The position numbers and the translations under genes were made by a program. The notes below the pieces were generated by a model, which saw only the letters and a program-made list of their open reading frames with translations, made no database searches and was not told where the DNA came from. This document shows, piece after piece, positions 57,216 to 64,000 of a DNA stretch of 64,000 bases. Numbering within the stretch: the stretch's first letter is position 1; each line of letters starts with the position of its first letter. This stretch comes from Entomortierella parvispora (taxonomy: Eukaryota; Mortierellomycota; Mortierellomycetes; Mortierellales; Mortierellaceae): NCBI GenBank assembly GCA_963573315.1, contig OY752145.1, forward strand, positions 868,001 to 932,000, written 5' to 3'.

Positions 57216-60200
57216 TCAAGAGAATTTTAAGGCTTCAAAAAGTTGGTCGTCGCTGACATCGGGACCGACGGTTAGATATCCCCCAGTTTCATGAGTGATC
57301 CTAGCCCTTGATTCCCCACGAAGTGGTCCCAAAGTTGTAGATGCCACCTGAGGCAAGTCGCGTTGAAGGGGCATGGGGTATTCGACAATATCAAAAGTGA
57401 GGGGTCGAGCGAACGGCGACAAGACGGAACGAGTCAGTTGCGTCAGAAGGCCACCAGGAGCCGCACCCTGCTCCGTCTCCAAGGCCACTCTGGCATGTTC
57501 CTGCACCGTGGCCAGCTCTATCATGTCGGAAGGGGTCACTCCAGACACAGGATTCGCAGTATTCTCCACCCCCAAAGAGTCGATCCTGCTATCGCCCTGA
57601 TTTCCGCCACTGACCTCTGGTGATGATACGGCAGCATCGCCAAGTGAAGCTGCGGGGAGGACCGCACGTTTCTCTTGGACGGGAGAGGTTCTGACACTGG
57701 CGGCTAATTCGCAAAGATAGTCATAGGCAATCCAGGCAAAAGCGTAAGGTTGGCCGTGATGCAAGTTTTGGTAACAGACTGCATACCATGCCGCGGCCTT
57801 CCTCTTGACATCATCTCGTTTGCTCTCCATCACCGTCTTTCCTTCAGGGCCAAAAAACTGTTGCTCAAGTTCAAGTCGGAAGCGTTTCTTGATGTGTTTG
57901 TAAGCGGCGACGATTGATTTTCGGATCTCGTGTTCGCGTCGGTTGGTGATCATGTCTGTATCCATAATGAACCCACTCACGACCTCCAAGTCGCTACAAT
58001 ACAATAGAAAGCGCGGGAAAAAAGTTGTAACATTTAGAGCAAAAGGCGCGGCAAAAGAAAATGAATCGTGCCTAGAAGAATATAAATTACAACCAACCTT
58101 TTCACGCCATACTGATTCATCAAAGACAGCACCTCTTCGTCATATTCGGCCTTGCACCGAAAGGCATCCTCCAAGTACTGTTCATAGCCATCGACGAGCA
58201 ACTGTCGGTTAAAGGACTGGCTATAGTCCATGGGGCTGAACACCAGCGGCTCGCCACAGTCGCGAAAGATCTTGCCCAAAACCTTTTCCGATTTGTAGCT
58301 TTGGTCGGCTCTCTTTTCCATAAAGTCGGGGTATTTTTTGGCTCGGAGCTCAGGGCTCATTTCTGCAGGTATGCCACTCTTTGGAAAGTCGACTGCGTCC
58401 GAGTGAAGCTGTGCTAGACGGATACACTTTCCATTGTGTGGGCCTCCCTCGAGCTGATCTGACAAGGCCAAATGGGCGTTGGCAATCACGCCAAGGTTGT
58501 TGGACACGGCATACTGAACAAAGAATTTCTGAATGTCCGCGATGGTCACATCACTGTTGGCCACAATCTCATTACCGTGGTATTCCATTGGAGGTTTCTG
58601 CTTGACTCTGTTGACAATAGCAGGATCCCATATCAACCTAGTGTACGAGTGATGACTCCAAGAGTTAGTCTGACGCCGTCTTGTTATGGAGTGGCTGGTT
58701 TCTAAGTGAGGAGTTGACTTTTTACTCACGTAAAGTCTATTGTCATCGATAGAATTGTCGTCCAATTAGTGTAGGTAGAGGGAAAAAAAAATATGGACAT
58801 GACAGCAAAGACCTTTGGTGTATTCAAGGAAACATACCATCGCCATCAAGGTCGCCGCCACTGCACATGCTTGGGATACCACGCAATCCCCTGGTGCTGA
58901 ACACGACCACGTCATAGAGATGCATCAGCTCTTTACGTTTGACAGCGCGAACAACACGAACGTCGCCAGGGTGGAAACAAGGGCTCCTGACGACGACACA
59001 GGAGCCTTCGATAACTGTTCGTTTGTTCACATTATCCGCGCTGGACACTTGCACAAAAATTTCCCCTTCCTTTAGACTTTTAGTCTCGTCGCAGATGCCA
59101 AGAAGGTAGGCACCGTTGGGGACAAAAATACGAGCCTTCTTTCGAAGTTCCTCCAGCATCTGAAGCTTGAACAGGGTCAGCAAGTTCTTGATCATGGGGT
59201 CATTTCGCGCCAGGAAACCAGCCCTGATCATCGTGAGCATCATCTTGCTTGTCCCGTTTTCGTCCCAGTTTTGGAGTAGCATCTGCATCGCTTCCTGATC
59301 ATCGGATTCGATTTTGGCCAACTTTTGGACCATCTTGTCTCGCAGATCCAAAATCACCTTTTGGTCCGTAAGAGAGAGAGAGAGGCAAGCAGACAAGCAG
59401 ATGGGTTAGTGGAGATTTGCTCTGCAGAACTGGTAGCAAACAACAGTGGCACCAAAAGCAGCCGTTTACCGTTTCCGGGACCCCAAGATTGGTGAGCAAA
59501 AGGATGATTTGTCGGTTAAGATAACTTGCAAGGAACCCAGATGTTTTAATGACCTCTAGGACGTAGTGGGCCACATCAAACTTTTTCATACTAGGTCGAA
59601 TCTCAACCTGGCGGCCGCGGAGATGAGTAGAGTAGGCCAAGACGCCTTTTGAACCTCCTAATCGGATCTGGAACGCAGAGGGTGTGGTCTCCTTTTCAAG
59701 CTCGATACCAATGTGGCGCGCCAACTCTGGAGAGATTTTACCGCATCCATCCGAAAAGTTGTGTCCGTCGTGTTCAATGTCGTCAATCATTGTTACCTGA
59801 GACGAATTCAAGGTGGCGATAGCTGTTGTGGATGAAAAGCATTGGCCCATTCGGGCACCATACTTTGCGATGGATCGGATATGGGAAAAGTCGCCCATCC
59901 AGGCTCGGATAGTGTCTGGAGTCTCCTCGCCCTTTTCTGAGCAAAAGAACCAGGCTGCATTTTCGCGCAACTGGCTGGCGGAGAAGGCTAGGAACTCGTA
60001 TTTGCGGTTCCCAATAAGGACTCCGTTACTCAGAGTGTTAAAGATGCGATTGTAGATGGCATTGTTCTGAGTTTTGGAGTCTGTTGACCACAGTCTCTGA
60101 TGTCCCTCGTCCGAAAACTCGACACGGAGGAAATAGTCGCTGAGACTAGAAAAGTTGCGGATGATTCTGTTGGACGTCTCGACAGACGGTGGGAGGAGAT

Positions 60201-61539
60201 AGACGGTCGTGGGTGTAACAGTGATCTTTCGAAGGTAGACGCACTGATGGGGCACCATGCGGGGTTGAATGATTGTTCTCTCCAGTTTCTTGGTTTCTGT
60301 CGCCAGGTACTCTTCGGGGTTCCAGACGCGCTTGCGATCGGCCACAATGCTTTCCAAAATATAAGACGCCTTTGTGGGTTCGAGCGCAAGAAGCATATTA
60401 CAGAACGTCTCTGAGAGATCGTATTCCAAGAGATAGTTGTAGGAGAGTGCGGATTCCAGTAGGTAGCGCACATCAAAAGACAAATCGCGAAGCAAGTCGA
60501 CCCTTGGGACGGGCACATCGAACTGGTCCTGGATGGACATGGGCACGCGGGGGGTTGGTCCCAGGAGGTTGTATTTTTTGCACTTGTTGATGAATATGTC
60601 CATTTTGTCGAATTCGCGTTCAGATACTGTGACCCTGATGACGAGCCATTTGCCCAACTTTGCCCACACGTTGAGGGGATCTGGCTCTGTCGGCCGCCTT
60701 TGGTCCCGATCCTCCTTTGAAGCACTATGCTTCTCTGCTCCCTCGACAGGAATGTCCAGGATGCGACGCATGCACAGGCCACGAGACCACTTGTTGTCGT
60801 CGAGGGCCTTGATCATTGGATCAAATCTGGAGACGATGGGCGGATATCGCAACTGGATGGTGATGGTGGCCGGCCCGTGTTTGGACCGCTCGATCTGGAT
60901 ACAGCCTTGGTCCATGGACTCGAATTTGGATTCGATCTCGTACTCGACCTCGCCGTCCCGCTCGAAGCGCCTCGAGAAGTCCATTTTGAGGACACGGACT
61001 GCTTCCTTCATGTAGATTTGTATGTTGGATCGAGCGCGGAACCTAGAGTAGAAGGTGTTGTTGTTGAGCTTGACGCCGAGTTCGATGCTGGATCCTTCAG
61101 TGTTTGTTCGATCATTGGAGGCAGCGATAGACCAGTCGAGGGGCTGGTGATCGATGCGGAGGCGAAGGAGCTCGGGAATTCTTTGCGGGCGGCCAGCAAA
61201 GAGGACCGAAATGTTCCAGCCGGGCATACCGTCGATTCTCTCTTCGATAGTGAGATCGAAAATGGTGCCAAAGGGGTCCAGAAGGGACTTTAGATCATTG
61301 ACTTTGGGCTTGATGCCTTGTTTTTTGAAGCGAAGGCGAACGCGGTCTTTGGCGGAACGACCATAGAGCTGCTTGGAGAGGTCGTCTATGGCCATGTCAG
61401 CAGGCGATCTGAGGGGGACCTTGCGAGGAGGAGGAAGAGGAAGAGGCAGTGGAAGAGGACGAAGGGGTAAGAGAGAGGGCTTGAGCCCACGACTGTTGAC
61501 AGGAACGGGCCGAAAGGGTCGTATAGCGTCGTGAGCCAT
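57216..61539 (-). CDS. RNA-dependent RNA polymerase of the RNAi pathway
   Basis: A cellular RdRP (QDE-1/RDR/Rdp1 family) that makes double-stranded RNA for Dicer. Five minus-strand exons, 61539-59470, 59357-58838, 58736-58730, 58637-58098 and 57993-57216, give 1304 residues. Motifs include DFSHIRSIAKYGARMGQCFS, IDDIEHDGHNFSDGCGKISP, AFQIRLGGSKGVLAYS, EIRPSMKKFD, FVPNGAYLLGICDET, GSCVVVRSPCFHPGDVR and the catalytic GGDLDGD at ~857-863 with three Asp residues in DxDGD. The next residues DFTLIWDP are reached only through a 7-nt micro-exon. An N-terminal part with RLRFKKQGIKP may bind RNA. The start MAHDAI at 61539 is chosen because upstream frame is simple sequence. All joins keep frame, so an active enzyme is expected. 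Confidence 0.95.
58730..58736 (-). other. 7-nt micro-exon of the RdRP gene
   Basis: On the minus strand the sequence ACTTTAC lies between a GACAATAG acceptor and a GTGAGT donor. Joined to the flanking exons (G before, G after) it encodes Asp-Phe-Thr directly after the catalytic DLDGD, giving the conserved GGDLDGDDFTLIWDP. Skipping it would shift the frame. Confidence 0.8.
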
Positions 61540-62306
61540 CACGGACTTGATGGCATTTGAATGGGAAGGGGTGATGAAAGAGGGAGAGGAAGGAAGGATG
61601 AAAGGAAGGAAGAATGGAAGCGGAGGAGGGAGGGAGGGAGGGAGGGAGGGAGGGATGAAATGAAATGAATGAATGGAGGGAAGGGAAAAAAGGGCAGGAA
61701 AACGAGAGGAAAGAAGAAGAAAAAAAAAAAAAAAAAAAAAAAAGGACGGGAACAAAGAGCACCAAGACAAGAAAGAAGAAAGAAGAGACGCGTCGATGCG
61801 TGGTTGTTTCCCTTTTTCCCGTGGTGGGTTGGGGCAAAGTAAAGAGAGAAAGAGAAAGAGAAACAAAAGAGAAAGAGAACAAGAGCAAAAGAGGGGGACC
61901 GACCAGCAACCTGCTCGTCCAGTAGTCCAGTGGTGGTGTGTTCTGTCCATGGATGGCCATCGACTGGCATGGACGTGTGTACCACCGTCTCTTTCACACC
62001 CCGTGCATTCTCCCGTTGACGTTCTCTCTCTCTCTCTTTGCTCGCTCTCTGTGGACGCCACCATTTCTCACCTTCTTCTTTTTGTCTTCTTTCCCTTCAC
62101 GCCTTCTCTCTCTTTGATCTCTCTTCTCCTTCTCTCCTCCTCATTGCCCGCTCTTTCCTCTCCCTCTCCTTTTCTCTTCCCTTCGTCCTTTACTCTGCTG
62201 TCTCTTGATCAGCCACTACTCCTCCCATCCATCCATCCATCCATCCAACCAACCTTCCTTCTTTCCATCCAACCTTCCTCCCTTCCTCCCATCCAACCCC
62301 TGCACC
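61540..62306. other. Divergent promoter RdRP / MED20
   Basis: About 770 bases of shared promoter and leaders. It has GGGA repeats at 61625-61660, a 27-base A run at about 61717-61743 and AGAGAA-type sequence at 61840-61890. The MED20 side is rich in CTCT and CATC units (62220-62250). A very long RdRP-frame extension upstream is simple sequence and is not taken as coding. Confidence 0.6.
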
Positions 62307-63695
62307 ATGGGCGCCACTTGTCTCGTCCACTGGAAGGACGCCAATGGCCAGCAATCCCTCACCCTCCTCACCGACAGACTCCACAAACAATTCCACGCCA
62401 CCCCCATCGGCCGATGGACCATCAACTGGAAAGTCTTTCGCGACATCTCCCCCGTCTCTAAATCAGGCACCGGCAAAATGATGCATGTCGTCCACGTCCA
62501 AGGCGGTGCCACCACAAAGGGCCTCCCCGCCGGTGCCCTCTCTGCAAACTCGACCGCCGCCGCCGCCGCCTCTGCCTCTGCCAATGCCGCCACCAGCTCA
62601 GGAATAGGTGCTCTGGGCGCTAATCTTGGACCTGGCGCCACTGGTCCTGGTGCCGGTGGTGCTCTCGGAGGAAGCGCTGGACCCGGACCTGGATCGGCTG
62701 CAAATGTCGGAGGTGTCTCTGGTCAGCAAACCGCTGGACAAGGCGTCGGCGTTTCTGGAGTCTCTGGGCAAGGCAATGTCGTCGGTGGTGGAACCGCTGG
62801 TGGTGGCGGTGCAGGAAACCCAGGAGCGGCGACAGGACCAGGAGGACCTGGAAAGACTGGACTGGGGATCTTGCCCTCGGTGGCCGGTAGCCCTGGCACC
62901 TCTGGATCAGGCGGACCCGGAAGCGCAGGAGCAGGATCTGGAAACGCAGGCGTAGGACAAGCGGATGCTTACAACACGACTGCCTGGTGTCTTATTGACG
63001 ACGGTGCCGTAGGAGTACAATCTTCGGCCTTACCTTCATCTGCTACCTCGAGTGTCGTCAACACCCCCATGAGCAGTGGACCTACAGCAGGACTCGACGC
63101 CCCACCAAAACGGAAGGCTGTTCTCGTCGAGGTCGAGAAGGATATCGAGGCCTTGATTGCAAAGCTAAAGAACCTCTGGGTCCACCGTCAGCATGCTCAA
63201 GTCGATGTAACCATTTCCTTGTCTTTTACTCGTTGACCGTCCGACATGTTACAAAAAGATCTTTGTGACTAACACTCATTCTGCCTTTTTGTTTTCAGGG
63301 ACATGTTTTTGATCTGGGCGACTTTATTGTACGAGTCGGCAACATCATGGTCGGATCTACAAGCTACAAGGGCATGCTCATCGAGGTACACTCTTCTGCT
63401 TTTTTATGAATTGCTCGAATACTCCTCACCATGAATATCCGAGTATTTAAACGCCATGTATGACCTAATTTGTCTCCCTTAGGTCGAATATCTCCCCCAA
63501 ACATCAAGTGCAACTGCTTCGAACGCGATCCTGGAAGAATTTGTCCGCTTGATCTCTCCACCCGGCGTGAACCTCTATACTCCCAACATGCTAGAATATC
63601 CATACGATCAAGTCGGTCTGGAGCCCGGAAGCTGGTCCATGCTTCATTCTGGATTCCAGTACATGACGCTCTTCAGGCGACAACACATCTTGTAA
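62307..63695 (+). CDS. MED20: Mediator subunit Med20 (Srb2)
   Basis: Med20 is part of the Mediator head module and pairs with Med18 to form the movable jaw that contacts RNA polymerase II and TBP. Three exons, 62307-63206, 63299-63385 and 63483-63695, give 399 residues. The N-terminus (GATCLVHWKDANGQQ, DRLHKQFHATPIGRWTINWK) is followed by FDLGDFIVRVGNIMVGSTSY, KGMLIEVEYLP, SNAILEEFVRLISPPG and WSMLHSGFQYMTLFRRQHIL in the C-terminal part, as in the family. Between the two conserved halves lies a Gly/Ala/Ser-rich insertion (~67-217) with GGG, GPG and GAG repeats, which makes the protein about twice the usual size. Core strands are intact. Confidence 0.92.
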
Positions 63696-63864
63696 ATAAA
63701 AAAAAAATAAATAAAAAAAGCATTCATCTTCTTGGGGTGGTTTATGTTTGAAAACAGCTATTTACAGCACTATACGGGAAAAAAAATGTTGAGGAGGAGC
63801 AAAATGTCAGATGAAAGAACAATACCAATGGCTGATGTAAAGATAAATCATCATAGCCACTTAC
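63696..63864. other. Convergent 3' flank of MED20 and an edge gene
   Basis: A short AT-rich spacer with A runs after the MED20 stop codon. It may hold the 3' end of the minus-strand gene at the edge. Confidence 0.4.
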
Positions 63865-63926
63865 TCGACTCGTCATCCTGAGGGGGCTGGGGTGCGCCTC
63901 CCATGTTGCCCATCAAGCCACGGGCA
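63865..63926 (-). CDS. Partial minus-strand exon at the window edge
   Basis: The minus strand shows a CATTATAG acceptor, a 62-base exon with RGLMGNMGGAPQPPQDDES, and a possible GTAAGT donor at 63864 (or a read-through to a nearby stop, ending SSKWL). The Gly/Pro-rich acidic sequence looks like a protein C-terminus. The family cannot be named from this fragment, and the rest lies outside the window. Confidence 0.4.
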
Positions 63927-64000
63927 CTATAATGTGTAAAAAAAAGAGATAGAGAATGTTGGTTAGACTCTGTCCCATCCATTATCTATCAAAATAATAA

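Noticed and set aside
61540-62064. N-terminal extension of the RdRP frame upstream of 61539
   Set aside because: The extra sequence is Phe/Leu/Ser/Pro repeats from polypurine/polypyrimidine DNA; the MAHDAI start is better.

Overview
This window is nuclear DNA from a filamentous fungus. Genes are dense and intron-rich (GT-AG introns of about 50-400 bases), intergenic spacers are short with pyrimidine- or purine-rich simple sequence, and there are no operons. The gene set fits an early-diverging, Mortierella-like mucoromycete: a kinesin-4, a YEATS2-type protein, a JTB-type membrane protein, a fungal LEA2 protein, an RNAi RNA-dependent RNA polymerase and a multi-domain Vps10. That placement is inference from gene content, not from a search.

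Left part (1-23.5 kb): ribosomal protein uL16/RPL10; an unknown probably mitochondrial protein; an SH3/EH-domain protein; holocytochrome-c synthase; mitochondrial ribosomal protein uL11m; a JTB-family membrane protein; the Rex4 exonuclease; a YEATS2-like chromatin reader; and a long kinesin-4 followed upstream by 1.8 kb of low-complexity spacer. Middle (23.5-42.3 kb): a secreted/membrane Kelch protein, the sorting nexin Snx4, a GST-like protein, a giant Vps10/sortilin with three luminal domains, the LYR-type SDH assembly factor Sdhaf3 and a LEA2-type membrane protein. Between 42.3 and 49.2 kb the window becomes gene-poor: a tRNA-Gly, a 40-bp tandem repeat, the frameshifted 3' end of a non-LTR retrotransposon and the relic of a small secreted-protein gene whose start codon reads ATA. 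Right part (49.2-64 kb): a Hal4/Hal5-type kinase, the CSB/Rad26 repair ATPase, an RNA-dependent RNA polymerase, Mediator subunit Med20 and the edge of another gene.

Most genes are arranged as divergent pairs with 0.25-0.8 kb shared promoters or convergent pairs with 0.1-0.3 kb between stops. Five promoters carry a CACGTG E-box, one of them inside a perfect 12-bp palindrome. Functional themes present are mitochondrial biogenesis (HCCS, uL11m, Sdhaf3), endosomal trafficking (SH3-EH protein, Snx4, Vps10), nuclear regulation (YEATS2, Med20, CSB, Rex4) and RNA silencing (RdRP).

Exon models were built by hand from splice-site consensus, reading-frame continuity and family conservation; all joins listed keep frame. 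I found no clearly new multi-gene system. The most unusual items are the three-domain Vps10, the SH3-disordered-EH architecture, a 7-nt micro-exon next to the RdRP catalytic motif, the dead secreted-protein gene and the shared E-box promoters.
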